Made by a program: the position numbers and the translations under genes. Shown in pieces: positions 44,337 through 52,706 of a DNA stretch of 64,000 nt (position 1 is the stretch's first letter; each line of letters opens with the position of its first letter). Under the pieces are notes generated by a model. That model saw nothing but the letters and a program-made list of their open reading frames with translations. It had not been told where the DNA came from and searched no databases. This DNA comes from Rhodomicrobium sp. Az07 (GTDB taxonomy: Bacteria > Pseudomonadota > Alphaproteobacteria > Rhizobiales > Rhodomicrobiaceae): assembly GCF_018619475.1 (NCBI RefSeq), contig NZ_JAHFZG010000006.1, positions 1-64,000 of the forward strand, read 5' to 3'.

Positions 44337-46679
44337 TCAGCCCGTGACATCGAAGGCCGCAAGCGCCGCCATATTGACGAGGTCGTTGTCCGACGAACCG
44401 AGCGAGGCGATCTGCACCGGCTTCGACAGGCCGACCAGCATCGGGCCGATCACGATCCCGCCGCCAAGCTCCTGAAGCATCTTCGTCGCGATGCTCGCCG
44501 CGTGGAAGGCGGGCATGATGAGTACGTTCGCCGTATCCGACAGGCGGCAGAACGGATAGAGCGACATCGCCCGGCGGTTCAGGGCCACGTCCGCCGCCAT
44601 CTCGCCGTCATACTCGAAGTCGACGCCGCGCTCGTCGAGCAGCTTCACCGCGCCGCGAAGCTGATCAGAGCGGTCGCTCTGCGGGTTGCCGAAAGTCGTC
44701 GCGGCGAGCATGGCGACGCGCGGCGTCATGCCGAAGCGGCTGGCCACGCCCGCTGCTTCCACCGCGATGTCTGCAAGCTCCTGCGCGTTCGGCATGTCAT
44801 GCACCGATGTGTCCGCGATGAGCACCACCTTGCCACGGCTCACGATGACCGAAACGCCGATCACGCGGCGGCCCGGCATCGGATCGAGCACGCGGCGAAC
44901 GTCCTGAAGCGCGGTCGACCAGTTGCGCGTGACACCCGTCACCATCGCGTCGGCGTGGCCCATCGCGACCATGCAGGCGGCGAAGACGTTGCGCTCGTTG
45001 TGCACGAGGCGCAGGCAATCGCGGTAGAGATAGCCCTTGCGCTGGAGCCGCTGATACAGGAATTCCGCGTATTGCTGGTTGTGCTCCGATGTCGCGATGT
45101 TGTGCTGCTCGAAGCTCTCGACGTTGTTCACGCCCGCCATGAAGAACGCCTGCCGGATCTGCGCCTCCCGGCCGATGAGGATCGGCGTTCCGAGCTTCTG
45201 GTTCGCGAACGAGCTTGCGGCGCGGATGACCTGTTCTTCCTCGCCCTCGGCGAAGACGACGCGCTTCGGGCGCAGACGCAGCGCATCGTAGATCGAGTTG
45301 ATGAAGCCCGCCGCCGGATCGAGCCGGGCTGAAAGGCGCACCCTGTAGCCGTCCATGTCGACGATGGGGCGCCGCGCAACGCCGGAATCCATCGCTGCTT
45401 TCGCCACGGCGGACGGGATCGCGGTGATAAGGCGCGGGTCGAACGGCGCCGGGATGATATAGTCCGGGCCGTAGCGGAGCCGCCGCCCGTAGACCTTCGC
45501 CACGGCATCGGGCACGTCGGCACGGGCGAGTTCGGCGAGCGCATTGGCCGCCGCGATCTTCATCGGCTCGTTGATGGTGCTCGCCTGCACGTCGAGCGCG
45601 CCCCGGAAGATGTAGGGGAAGCCCAGCACGTTGTTGACCTGGTTCGGATAGTCGGAGCGGCCCGTCGCGACGATGGCATCGCTGCGCACTTCGGCCACCT
45701 CTTCCGGGGTAATTTCCGGGTCCGGGTTCGCCATCGCGAAGATGATGGGTTTGTCGGCCATCGAGGCGACCATGTCTTTGGTCAGCGCTCCGGCCGCCGA
45801 GAGGCCGAAGAACACGTCCGCGCCCTCGATCGCATCGGCGAGCGTGCGCGCTTTCGTGTCGATGGCATGCGCCGACTTCCACTGATTCATGCCCTTCTCG
45901 CGGCCGCGATAGATCACGCCCGACGTGTCGCACAGCGTGGAATTTTCGTGGCGTATGCCCATCGCCTTCATCAGTTCGAGACACGCGATGCCCGCCGAAC
46001 CCGCGCCGTTGACGACGAGTTTCACGTCGGCCATCTCGCGGCCCGTGAGGTGAACGGCGTTGATGAGCCCCGCCGCCGCGATGATCGCGGTGCCGTGCTG
46101 GTCGTCGTGGAAAACGGGGATGTCCATCAGTTCGCGCAGGCGCTGTTCGATGATGAAGCAGTCGGGCGCCTTGATGTCTTCGAGGTTGATGCCGCCGAAG
46201 GACGGCCCGAGATAGCGCACCGCGTTGATGAAAGCGTCAACGTCCTGCGTATCGACTTCGAGGTCGATGGCGTCGACGTCGGCGAAGCGCTTGAAAAGCA
46301 CCGCCTTGCCTTCCATCACCGGCTTCGACGCGAGCGCGCCGAGATTGCCGAGGCCGAGGATCGCGGTGCCGTTCGAGATGACGGCGACGAGGTTGCCTTT
46401 CGCCGTGTAATCATAGGCGAGGCGCGGATTTTCGGCGATGGCCTCCACCGGCACGGCCACGCCCGGCGAATAGGCGAGCGAAAGATCGCGCTGCGTGGCC
46501 ATGGGCTTGGTCGGCACGATTTCGAGCTTGCCGGGCTTGCCTTCTGCGTGGAACTGGAGCGCTTCCTGCCGGGTGAATTTCGGCGGCGCGGCAACCGGCG
46601 TGGCATGGCGATGTTCGCCGGACTGGCTCTCGGAAACGGCTTTCGGTCGCGTCGGCGACGTGTTTTTGGAAACGGACAT
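44337..46679 (-). CDS. maeB: NADP-dependent malic enzyme with phosphotransacetylase-like domain
   Basis: Oxidative decarboxylation of malate to pyruvate. 780 aa from ATG 46679. N-terminal malic enzyme region: [15 protein letters not shown], the NAD(P) Rossmann segment [22 protein letters not shown], and catalytic FHDDQHGTA. The C-terminal ~325 residues form a phosphotransacetylase-like domain beginning near [17 protein letters not shown], usual in the large MaeB form, where it senses acetyl-CoA and does not catalyse. The first ~40 residues are polar and variable. Ends 7 nt from the dksA terminator on the opposite strand. Confidence 0.95.
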   Translation of the reverse strand: MSVSKNTSPTRPKAVSESQSGEHRHATPVAAPPKFTRQEALQFHAEGKPGKLEIVPTKPMATQRDLSLAYSPGVAVPVEAIAENPRLAYDYTAKGNLVAVISNGTAILGLGNLGALASKPVMEGKAVLFKRFADVDAIDLEVDTQDVDAFINAVRYLGPSFGGINLEDIKAPDCFIIEQRLRELMDIPVFHDDQHGTAIIAAAGLINAVHLTGREMADVKLVVNGAGSAGIACLELMKAMGIRHENSTLCDTSGVIYRGREKGMNQWKSAHAIDTKARTLADAIEGADVFFGLSAAGALTKDMVASMADKPIIFAMANPDPEITPEEVAEVRSDAIVATGRSDYPNQVNNVLGFPYIFRGALDVQASTINEPMKIAAANALAELARADVPDAVAKVYGRRLRYGPDYIIPAPFDPRLITAIPSAVAKAAMDSGVARRPIVDMDGYRVRLSARLDPAAGFINSIYDALRLRPKRVVFAEGEEEQVIRAASSFANQKLGTPILIGREAQIRQAFFMAGVNNVESFEQHNIATSEHNQQYAEFLYQRLQRKGYLYRDCLRLVHNERNVFAACMVAMGHADAMVTGVTRNWSTALQDVRRVLDPMPGRRVIGVSVIVSRGKVVLIADTSVHDMPNAQELADIAVEAAGVASRFGMTPRVAMLAATTFGNPQSDRSDQLRGAVKLLDERGVDFEYDGEMAADVALNRRAMSLYPFCRLSDTANVLIMPAFHAASIATKMLQELGGGIVIGPMLVGLSKPVQIASLGSSDNDLVNMAALAAFDVTG

Positions 46680-47116
46680 GTCGATCTTCTGATGAGATGG
46701 AGACGCGGCCCGGTCTCGCACGCCGGAACGCTTTGGGTCAGGACGTTAGCGCCCGCGAACCGGGCACACAAGCGCGCTGGCGCCTCATGCCGAACCTTTT
46801 TCGTCACAACCTTTCGATTGATAACAGCTTTTGGGTATCTATCCCGCTGGCGCGCGAGCTTCTCCGATGCAGCCGGAAGGCGATCTGTCGAGCCTATGCA
46901 ATTATAGGACGTGTAACGATTTTTTTGCTTCCGGGCGATCGGTTTTTATTCCTATTTGTTGATCGGATAGGAAAGCAAAGTTTTAGTCATGACGTGCAAA
47001 AAACGGGGCGGCCCCATGGCCGGGCCGCTGTGGGAGCCTCCTTCGCGTTCGATCTCAGCACTGTGGTAACGATGGGTGGGTTAGACGTGGGGCAGTGTAT
47101 CGATTGGAAGCATCCC
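46680..47116. other. 437-bp region between divergent maeB and SUMF1-domain genes
   Basis: No protein gene is supported. The part 46800-46990 is AT-rich and probably holds promoters for the two divergent genes. It also holds the minus-strand terminator hairpin at 46998-47028, which has no gene to serve on that strand. Confidence 0.4.
46998..47028 (-). terminator. Orphan Rho-independent terminator
   Basis: On the minus strand GCGGCCC and GGGCCGC form a 7-bp stem with a 7-nt loop, followed by CCCG and six Ts. Upstream on that strand there is no gene, only the first codons of a plus-strand gene about 90 nt away, so it may end an unrecognised small RNA. Confidence 0.6.
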
Positions 47117-47962
47117 ATGATTGGCGCATTTCTCGTTGTGCTCGTTCTTCTGTTCATGCCGCAAAGCGCCGACGCGCAGCGGCGCGCCCCGCGCGATGAC
47201 GCTGCAAAAACCTTCCGCGACTGCCCGAACTGCCCTGAAATGGCGCCCGTGCCCGCCGGCGAGTTCCTTATGGGGTCGCCCGAAACCGAGCGCGGTCGCA
47301 ACCGGGACGAGGGGCCGCAGCACCGTGTTGCGGTTCCGGCCTTCGCGGCGGGCAAATACGAAGTGACCTTCGCCGAATATGACGCCTGCGTGGCGGATGG
47401 CGGCTGCGCCTACAAGCCCGCGGACGAGGGATGGGGACGCGGCCGCAAGCCCGCGATCAACGTGTCGTGGGACGACGCGCAAGCCTATGTCGCGTGGCTC
47501 GCACGGAAGACGGGCCAGCCCTATCGTCTCCTCACGGAAGCCGAATGGGAATACGCCGCGCGCGGCCAGACAACCGTCGCGGAGCGCACGCTGCCCTTCT
47601 CCACGGGGCGAACCATCAGCTACCGCCAGGCGAACTACGACGCGAATTTCGTGTACCCCGGTGGCCAGCAGGGCGGCTACAGACAGAAGACGACCAATGT
47701 CGGCTCGTTCCCGAGGAATGCCTTCGGTCTTCACGACATGCACGGCAACACGTGGGAATGGGTCGAGGATTGCTATCGCCCGACCTATGAAGGCGCGCCG
47801 ACCGACGGCACGGCCGTTCAAGATGCGGCCTGCGAGCTTCGCATTTTGCGGGGCGGCTCATGGAACTATCACCCCCGCCTTTTGCGTTCGGCGTATCGGT
47901 ATGCGACGCCCGGAACCATTCGTCTCAATTCGTTCGGGTTTCGCGTCGCGAGGCCGATGTGA
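47117..47962 (+). CDS. SUMF1/formylglycine-generating-enzyme-domain exported protein
   Basis: 281 aa from ATG 47117 (GGAAG 7 nt upstream), with a signal peptide ending near SADAQ. The rest is one FGE-sulfatase (SUMF1) domain: PVPAGEFLMGSPETERGRN, GPQHRVAVPAF, KYEVTFAEYDACV, PAINVSWDDAQAYVAWL, PYRLLTEAEWEYAARG, FGLHDMHGNTWEWVEDCY, LRGGSWNYHPRLLRSAYR and GFRVARPM. The C-terminal catalytic cysteine pair of true formylglycine-generating enzymes is not visible, so a non-FGE role in the periplasm is likely. No sulfatase gene is near. Confidence 0.85.
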   Translation: MIGAFLVVLVLLFMPQSADAQRRAPRDDAAKTFRDCPNCPEMAPVPAGEFLMGSPETERGRNRDEGPQHRVAVPAFAAGKYEVTFAEYDACVADGGCAYKPADEGWGRGRKPAINVSWDDAQAYVAWLARKTGQPYRLLTEAEWEYAARGQTTVAERTLPFSTGRTISYRQANYDANFVYPGGQQGGYRQKTTNVGSFPRNAFGLHDMHGNTWEWVEDCYRPTYEGAPTDGTAVQDAACELRILRGGSWNYHPRLLRSAYRYATPGTIRLNSFGFRVARPM

Positions 47963-47983
47963 TGCATTTTTGAGGGCCACGAC

Positions 47984-49606
47984 ATGAAATTCAAGCTCAT
48001 CACGTCCTGCGCGTTCGCGGTTCTCGTGGTGGCGGGATTGACCGCTCCCGCGCCGACGCCCGCCGACGCCCGTTCGAACCGCTACATGGACGACGACTAT
48101 ACGCGGCCCAGGTTCGGACCGGCGCCCGTGCTCGCCATCGTCGGCCTGAAAGAGCAGCGCATCACCGTCTATGACGCGCGCGGCAAGATGCTGGAGTCGC
48201 CCGTATCGAGCGGCGCGACCGGCTATGAGACGCCGCCCGGCATTTACAGCATCGTGCAGAAAAAGGAACAGCATCACTCCAATCTCTATGACGATGCGTC
48301 GATGCCCTATATGCAGCGCATTCTCTGGACAGGCATCGCCCTGCATGAGGGCGTTCTGCCGGGCTATGCCGCAAGCCATGGCTGCATCCGGCTGCCGGGC
48401 TCGTTCGCCCGGCGTCTGTTCGGCCTGACGAACATGGGCATGCGCGTGATCGTGGCGCGCGAGGACATCGAGCCCGCTCCCATCGCACAGCCCTTTCTGT
48501 TCGGGCCGCGGGAAATGGCGGACGGAAATGACGGTGAAACCTCGATCCTCGGCATTCCCGTGAGCGTCGGGCGCGATAACGGCTCCGACCTGTTGCAGCG
48601 GCTGCGCCTTACCGCCATGGCGAAGACGGGCGAAGCCGAAGCCGCCGCCAGGCGCGAGAAGGAACTGAAAAAGATCGCGCAGAGGAAAGCCGCCGAAGCC
48701 GCTCCCGCGCTGAGGGTGGTCGCGGCGGCAGAGCGCGATGTCGCGAAGGCCGAGGCGAGTCTCGCGGCGGCGGCGAAGCTGATCGAGGCCGCCGACACGG
48801 ACGCGAAGGCGGAAAGGGCGGCGAAGGCGAAGGAACTGGCCACGGCGAAACTCGCCTCCGCGCGCGAGAAGCTTGAGCAGGCGAAGATCCAGGCCGAAGC
48901 AAAGACCACGGCGGCAGCGACGGCAAGGCAGGAGGCCGAGGCGGCCGAAGATGCGAAGATCGCGGCGCAGGATGCCGCCGAGGAGGCTGAACTCAACACC
49001 GCGCCGGTTTCGGTGCTCATCAGCCGCAAGACGCATCGGCTTTATATCCGCAAGGCAAACCAGCCGATTTACGAGGGGCCGGTCTCGATCCGCGATGACG
49101 ACAAGCCTATCGGGTCTTTCGTCTACACGGCGGTCGACACATCGCGTTCCGGCGCGCTGAACTGGAATGTCGTTTCGTTGTATAAGGATGCGCTGAACGT
49201 CGAGCCTTACGTGAAGCAGAAGCAACCGGCTTCGAAGAAGAAGCAGCCCCCGGCGCCTCCGCAAGCGACCGACGTCGCGGCCGCGACAGCGGCTCTCGAC
49301 CGGCTGACGGTGCAGCAGGAAGCGCTCGACAAGATTTCGGCGGTGGTGCTGCCGGGATCGTCGCTCATCATCACCGATGAAGCTCCGAGCGTCGAAACCG
49401 GCAAGGACACCGATTTCGTTGTGCTCATGAGCGGCGAACCGCAGGGCAGCATGGCAATCCGCAAGCGCGCGCCGAGCCGCGGCTGGGTGCGTCGCAGTGG
49501 CGAGACCGACTTCTGGGGTAATCCGCGTCCGCGCCGGCATGGCGGCGGCGGTGGCTGGTCGCGCGGCGGGGGCGGAGGCTTCCCGTCGTTCTTCGGGGGC
49601 TTCTAG
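47984..49606 (+). CDS. L,D-transpeptidase family (YkuD) protein
   Basis: 540-aa exported protein. Signal peptide to about residue 29. The YkuD domain at residues ~45-155 has VGLKEQRITVYDARGKM, HEGVLPGYAASHGCIRLP and the catalytic HxxSHGCIR motif, which forms 3-3 peptidoglycan crosslinks or attaches proteins to the wall. A ~130-residue Ala/Glu/Lys coiled-coil follows (210-335). A second YkuD-like segment (VLISRKTHRLYIRKANQPIY) lacks a SHGC motif. The end is Gly-rich (HGGGGGWSRGGGGGFPSF). GGGCCACG precedes ATG 47984. Repeat B follows directly. Start is 21 nt after the SUMF1 gene, so co-transcription is likely. Confidence 0.9.
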   Translation: MKFKLITSCAFAVLVVAGLTAPAPTPADARSNRYMDDDYTRPRFGPAPVLAIVGLKEQRITVYDARGKMLESPVSSGATGYETPPGIYSIVQKKEQHHSNLYDDASMPYMQRILWTGIALHEGVLPGYAASHGCIRLPGSFARRLFGLTNMGMRVIVAREDIEPAPIAQPFLFGPREMADGNDGETSILGIPVSVGRDNGSDLLQRLRLTAMAKTGEAEAAARREKELKKIAQRKAAEAAPALRVVAAAERDVAKAEASLAAAAKLIEAADTDAKAERAAKAKELATAKLASAREKLEQAKIQAEAKTTAAATARQEAEAAEDAKIAAQDAAEEAELNTAPVSVLISRKTHRLYIRKANQPIYEGPVSIRDDDKPIGSFVYTAVDTSRSGALNWNVVSLYKDALNVEPYVKQKQPASKKKQPPAPPQATDVAAATAALDRLTVQQEALDKISAVVLPGSSLIITDEAPSVETGKDTDFVVLMSGEPQGSMAIRKRAPSRGWVRRSGETDFWGNPRPRRHGGGGGWSRGGGGGFPSFFGGF

Positions 49607-49615
49607 TGGCCGGAT

Positions 49616-49656
49616 CCGATCTGATTGCGATTCGGTCAGATCGCAACGGGCTCTAG
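49616..49656 (+). repeat. Dispersed palindromic repeat family B, copy 2
   Basis: Reverse complement of 3032-3072 at 37 of 41 positions. Contains GATCTGA/TCAGATC with an 11-nt loop, then AACGGGCTCTAG. Located 9 nt after the stop of the L,D-transpeptidase gene. Beyond it, 49657-49838 shows no gene. Confidence 0.65.
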
Positions 49657-49838
49657 CGGCGCTGAATTGCAGAAGGCCGGGGCGCACTCCGGCCTTTCCT
49701 GCTTGCGAATCCGCCCGCTACCGGGAAGCGGCGGCGAAGCTGGAGACCGATAGCCAAGTCGAGCGGCGGGCACGCGCGATCACGCGCCGGAAGCAGCAAG
49801 CTTTCCGATCAAGGGATACGCGTAGTGTCTTTGAAAAT

Positions 49839-49913
49839 TGGAGCGGGCGAGGCGATTCGAACGCCCGACCCTAACCTTGGCAAGGTTATGCTCTACCCCT
49901 GAGCTACGCCCGC
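49839..49913 (-). tRNA. tRNA-Gly(GCC)
   Basis: 75 nt including an encoded CCA. Acceptor stem GCGGGCG/CGCCCGC, D-arm GCTC..GAGC, anticodon GCC in the loop of AACCTTGCCAAGGTT, T-arm with GTTCGAATC. Identical in sequence to the tRNA at 51347-51421 but on the opposite strand. About 80 bp upstream of it are also closely similar to the other copy's upstream region. Confidence 0.97.
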
Positions 49914-49995
49914 TCTGGCGATGCGGCAACATCCTGAAGGACGCCGCCGCCGGGTCCGTGTCTTATTACGCAAAGCCGACGGCGATGCAAGCCCC
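49914..49995 (-). repeat. Duplicated upstream (promoter) region of tRNA-Gly, copy 1
   Basis: Read on the minus strand, the ~80 bp before the tRNA match 51268-51346: GGCTTGCAT.., a TAATAAGACACGGACCCGG core and TTGCCGCATCGCCAGA. The AATAAGACAC segment is a likely -10 region. Confidence 0.6.
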
Positions 49996-50074
49996 TTTTG
50001 CCGCCGTCCCCCGCCAATCTCAGAGGGTGTGGAAAGCCTGCGATTGCGGCGGCGTGAGGCGAAACACTTGCCGC

Positions 50075-50428
50075 TCAGGCGGCGCGCTTTCCTGCGTACT
50101 GGTCGTAAGCGCCGATGGCGTCCGCAGCGTACATGAGCGAGGGGCCGCCGCCCATGTAGACGGCCATGCCCAGCACTTCCAGCACCTCTTCGCGGGAGGC
50201 GCCCAGCCTGACGAGCGCCTCGGTGTGAAAGCCGATACAGCCGTCGCAGCGCGCCGCGACGCCGAGGGCAAGCGCGATGAGTTCCTTGGTCTTCTTGTCG
50301 AGCGCGCCGTCCTTGGTGGCGGCGGCCGCAAGCGCGCTGAAGCCTTGCATCGTCTCGGGGATGCCCTTGCGCAGTTCCTTCATGTTGGTGGAGATGGCGC
50401 GCGTGATGTCGGCGTAATTCTTTTCCAT
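50075..50428 (-). CDS. Carboxymuconolactone decarboxylase family (AhpD-like) protein
   Basis: 117 aa from ATG 50428. Helical AhpD-like fold with ELIALALGVAARCDGCIGFHTEALVRLG: the CxxCxxxH motif (Cys, Cys, His) of peroxidase/disulfide-reductase-like members, not of true carboxymuconolactone decarboxylases. MAVYMGGGPSLMYAADA is typical of the C-terminal half. Divergent from the persulfide-sensor gene 68 bp away and probably controlled by the operator at 50468-50487, suggesting a thiol/redox role with the rhodanese. Confidence 0.88.
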   Translation of the reverse strand: MEKNYADITRAISTNMKELRKGIPETMQGFSALAAAATKDGALDKKTKELIALALGVAARCDGCIGFHTEALVRLGASREEVLEVLGMAVYMGGGPSLMYAADAIGAYDQYAGKRAA

Positions 50429-50459
50429 GAGGGCCTCTTGGGGCTTGTGTGGCATCGTG

Positions 50460-50487
50460 TTGATCGTATATTAGAGGACGCTAATAT
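50460..50487 (+). promoter_or_regulatory. Promoter overlapped by an ArsR-type operator palindrome
   Basis: TTGATC (50460-50465) and TAATAT (50482-50487) with a 16-bp spacer form a good promoter. The perfect inverted repeat ATATTAG-AGGACG-CTAATAT (50468-50487) covers the spacer and the whole -10 element. A dimeric ArsR/BigR repressor bound there would block this promoter and probably the divergent one. The predicted transcript would begin only a few bases before ATG 50497. Confidence 0.6.
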
Positions 50488-50496
50488 GGTGTCAAG

Positions 50497-50820
50497 ATGA
50501 AGCCAGAGAATTCCCCTGTCCCGGCAGCGGCGGACGCCATGAAAGGCCATGCCGAAGCGGCGGCGGAGATGCTGAAGCAACTCGCCAATGCGCATCGTCT
50601 GCTCATTCTCTGCCAGCTCATCGGCGGGGAGAAGTCGGTCGGCGAGCTTTGCGAAACGATCAACCTGTCGCAATCGGCCGTTTCTCAGCATCTTGCCAGG
50701 CTACGCGAGTCCGGCGTGGTCGCCGCCGAAAAACGGGGGCAAATGGTGTATTACCGGCTGTGCAGCATGGAGGTTCACGCGCTGCTCTCGACGCTCTATC
50801 TCATCTACTGCCGACCGTGA
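50497..50820 (+). CDS. BigR/SqrR-type ArsR family persulfide-sensing repressor
   Basis: 107-aa winged-helix regulator: LKQLANAHRLLILCQLIGGE, recognition region SVGELCETINLSQSAVSQHL and wing ARLRESGVVAAEKRGQMVYY. Cys39 (LILCQL) and Cys105 (LIYCRP) occupy the positions of the two redox cysteines of BigR/SqrR, which form a tetrasulfide or disulfide on exposure to persulfide. Two extra cysteines, 52 and 89, are unusual. The classic ArsR metal site is absent. With the rhodanese directly downstream this predicts sulfide/persulfide-induced expression. The start could instead be ATG 50539, preceded by GGCGGA. Confidence 0.82.
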   Translation: MKPENSPVPAAADAMKGHAEAAAEMLKQLANAHRLLILCQLIGGEKSVGELCETINLSQSAVSQHLARLRESGVVAAEKRGQMVYYRLCSMEVHALLSTLYLIYCRP

Positions 50821-50849
50821 AAACATTAGAACAAGCTTAAGGAAATCCC

Positions 50850-51212
50850 ATGCCGATCCAACCCGTCAAACCCGCTGCGCTGAAGACCTGGCTGGAACGC
50901 GGCGATGCCGTCCTCGTCGACGTGCGGGAGCCGCAGGAATACGCGGCGGAGCACGTCGCGGGCGCAACGCTCGTTCCGCTGGGGACGGTCTGCTGCGCGG
51001 AACTGCCCGATTACGCAGGGAAGAAGCTCGTCATCATGTGCAAGCTCGGCGGGCGCGGGGGAAAAGCCTGCGAGAGGCTGGCGGCCGAGCTTTCCGCCCA
51101 TTCCGTCGTCTACAACCTCGATGGCGGCATCGAGGCCTGGAAACAGGCGGGGTTGCCCGTCGAGCGCGCGCCGCGCCGGGGCTTCATGAACTGGCTCACG
51201 GGACGCGGCTGA
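50850..51212 (+). CDS. Rhodanese-like sulfurtransferase
   Basis: 120-aa single-domain rhodanese: VLVDVREPQEYAAEHVAGATLVPLG, then the active-site loop MCKLGGRGGKACERLAAEL with the persulfide-carrying cysteine, and NLDGGIEAWKQAGLPVER. A CxxGGRG loop of six residues fits a thiosulfate or persulfide sulfurtransferase. A CC pair (TVCCAEL) is additional. Lies 29 nt after the sensor gene in the same transcript, with AAGGAAAT before the ATG. Confidence 0.9.
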   Translation: MPIQPVKPAALKTWLERGDAVLVDVREPQEYAAEHVAGATLVPLGTVCCAELPDYAGKKLVIMCKLGGRGGKACERLAAELSAHSVVYNLDGGIEAWKQAGLPVERAPRRGFMNWLTGRG

Positions 51213-51267
51213 ACGACGGCGCGCCGCAACTTACGGCGCCTCGACCGGAAACAACGCGGATGTAAAT

Positions 51268-51346
51268 TTCGGCTCGCATTCCGTCAGGCTTTGCTTATAA
51301 GACACGGACCCGGCGGCGACGTTCAGGACGTTGCCGCATCGCCAGA
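51268..51346 (+). repeat. Duplicated upstream (promoter) region of tRNA-Gly, copy 2
   Basis: Closely similar to the minus-strand sequence 49914-49995, ending GTTGCCGCATCGCCAGA immediately before the tRNA. Shared TTATAAGACACGG core is the probable -10 region. Confidence 0.6.
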
Positions 51347-51421
51347 GCGGGCGTAGCTCAGGGGTAGAGCATAACCTTGCCAAGGTTAGGGTCGGGCGTT
51401 CGAATCGCCTCGCCCGCTCCA
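51347..51421 (+). tRNA. tRNA-Gly(GCC)
   Basis: 75 nt with encoded CCA, same cloverleaf as the copy at 49839-49913: acceptor GCGGGCG/CGCCCGC, anticodon GCC, T-loop GTTCGAATC. A short T-run (GTTTTCC) follows. Confidence 0.97.
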
Positions 51422-51464
51422 GTTTTCCTGAACGTCGGAAATCGCTATCAGCCGTAGCACGCTC

Positions 51465-52481
51465 TCACAGGAGCGGCTCCCACAACGCGCGCATCTGCCG
51501 TCGCACTTCCGCCGCCCCCTCCGCCCCGTTGATTGCGTCCCGAAACCCGCTCGCTCCCGGCAGCCCCGCGCTGTACCAGCCGAGATGCTTGCGCGCGATG
51601 GGCACGCCTGTCCGCTCGCCGTAATAGTCGACCATCGCCTCGAAATGCTCCGCCATCGTATCGGCGCGGGTGCGCAACGAAGGCTCGCCCGTGCCGGTTT
51701 CGCCGCGAAGGGCCGCCGCCACCTGTGCGATGATCCACGGGCGTCCGTAAGCGCCGCGCCCGATCATCACGCCATCGGCTCCGGACGCCGCCAGCGCGCG
51801 CGCCGCGTCGTCGGGAGTGACGATGTCGCCGTTGACGATGACGGGGATGGAAACGGCTTCCTTGACGCGCCGCACGAAGCCCCAGTCGGCTTCGCCGCCG
51901 TAGAACTGGCATCGCGTTCGGCCATGCACCGTCACCATGACGATTCCGCAGTCTTCCGCGATTCGGGCGAGGCGGGGCGCGTTGAGCTGGTCCGCGCTCC
52001 AGCCAGTGCGCATCTTGAGCGTGACCGGCACCCTCACCGCTTTCGCCACCGCTTCGAAGATTTTTGCGGCGTGAACTTCGTCGCGCATCAGCGCCGAGCC
52101 GACCAGATCCTTGACCACCTTCTTCACCGGGCAGCCGAAATTGAGGTCGATGATGTCGGCGCCGCCATCCTCCGCGAGACGCGCGGCGTCGGCCATGATC
52201 GCGGGATCGCGGCCGGCAAGTTGAACCGCCATGAGGCCACCGTCGTCTTCGCGCTCCGACATGCGAAGCGTCTTCCTGTGCTGGCGCACGACGGCCTTGC
52301 TGGCGAGCATCTCGGTGACGACGAGATCGGCGCCGAATTTCCGCACGATGCGCCGGAACGGCCTGTCGGTGACACCCGACATCGGCGCAAGGATGACCGG
52401 CTTTTCGAGCGTCAGCGCGCCGATTCGGACGGGCGGCACGCGCGCCGTGCCTTCTATCGAGTGCGCCGCTTCATCGAGCAT
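51465..52481 (-). CDS. dusB: tRNA-dihydrouridine synthase B (NifR3-like)
   Basis: FMN/NADPH-dependent reduction of uridine to dihydrouridine in tRNA D-loops. 338 aa from ATG 52481 ([10 protein letters not shown]); ATG 52502 is an alternative with a poorer ribosome site. Motifs: [34 protein letters not shown]-type [19 protein letters not shown] with the catalytic Cys, [22 protein letters not shown] and [14 protein letters not shown] for FMN phosphate binding. In many alphaproteobacteria this gene precedes ntrBC; here it does not. Confidence 0.94.
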   Translation of the reverse strand: MLDEAAHSIEGTARVPPVRIGALTLEKPVILAPMSGVTDRPFRRIVRKFGADLVVTEMLASKAVVRQHRKTLRMSEREDDGGLMAVQLAGRDPAIMADAARLAEDGGADIIDLNFGCPVKKVVKDLVGSALMRDEVHAAKIFEAVAKAVRVPVTLKMRTGWSADQLNAPRLARIAEDCGIVMVTVHGRTRCQFYGGEADWGFVRRVKEAVSIPVIVNGDIVTPDDAARALAASGADGVMIGRGAYGRPWIIAQVAAALRGETGTGEPSLRTRADTMAEHFEAMVDYYGERTGVPIARKHLGWYSAGLPGASGFRDAINGAEGAAEVRRQMRALWEPLL

Positions 52482-52706
52482 GGGGCAGTATCTCTCCGGC
52501 ATATTCCGTGAGTGTGCAGCGTCCCTATATCAACACGCCAAAGAACTCAAGTTTACGTCTGTGTGGAATCAAACACATGTCTACTTCCGCTCGGAAGACT
52601 GGTTCGAGGTTACGGCCCGGTGTGGCGATCAATTTTGGCGCTTGGAGGTCGGCCCGGAAGCGGGGTATATCAAACGATCGAAGCCAATTCCAACGTCACA
52701 GGTTGC

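Noticed and set aside
47858-49687. 609-codon minus-strand frame opposite the L,D-transpeptidase gene
   Set aside because: Arg-rich translation without motifs; it covers the whole of a plus-strand gene with signal peptide and catalytic SHGC motif.
49839-51421. Integrative element or genomic island between the tRNA genes
   Set aside because: No integrase, recombinase or att-like direct repeat is present and base composition does not differ noticeably; kept only as a possible invertible module.
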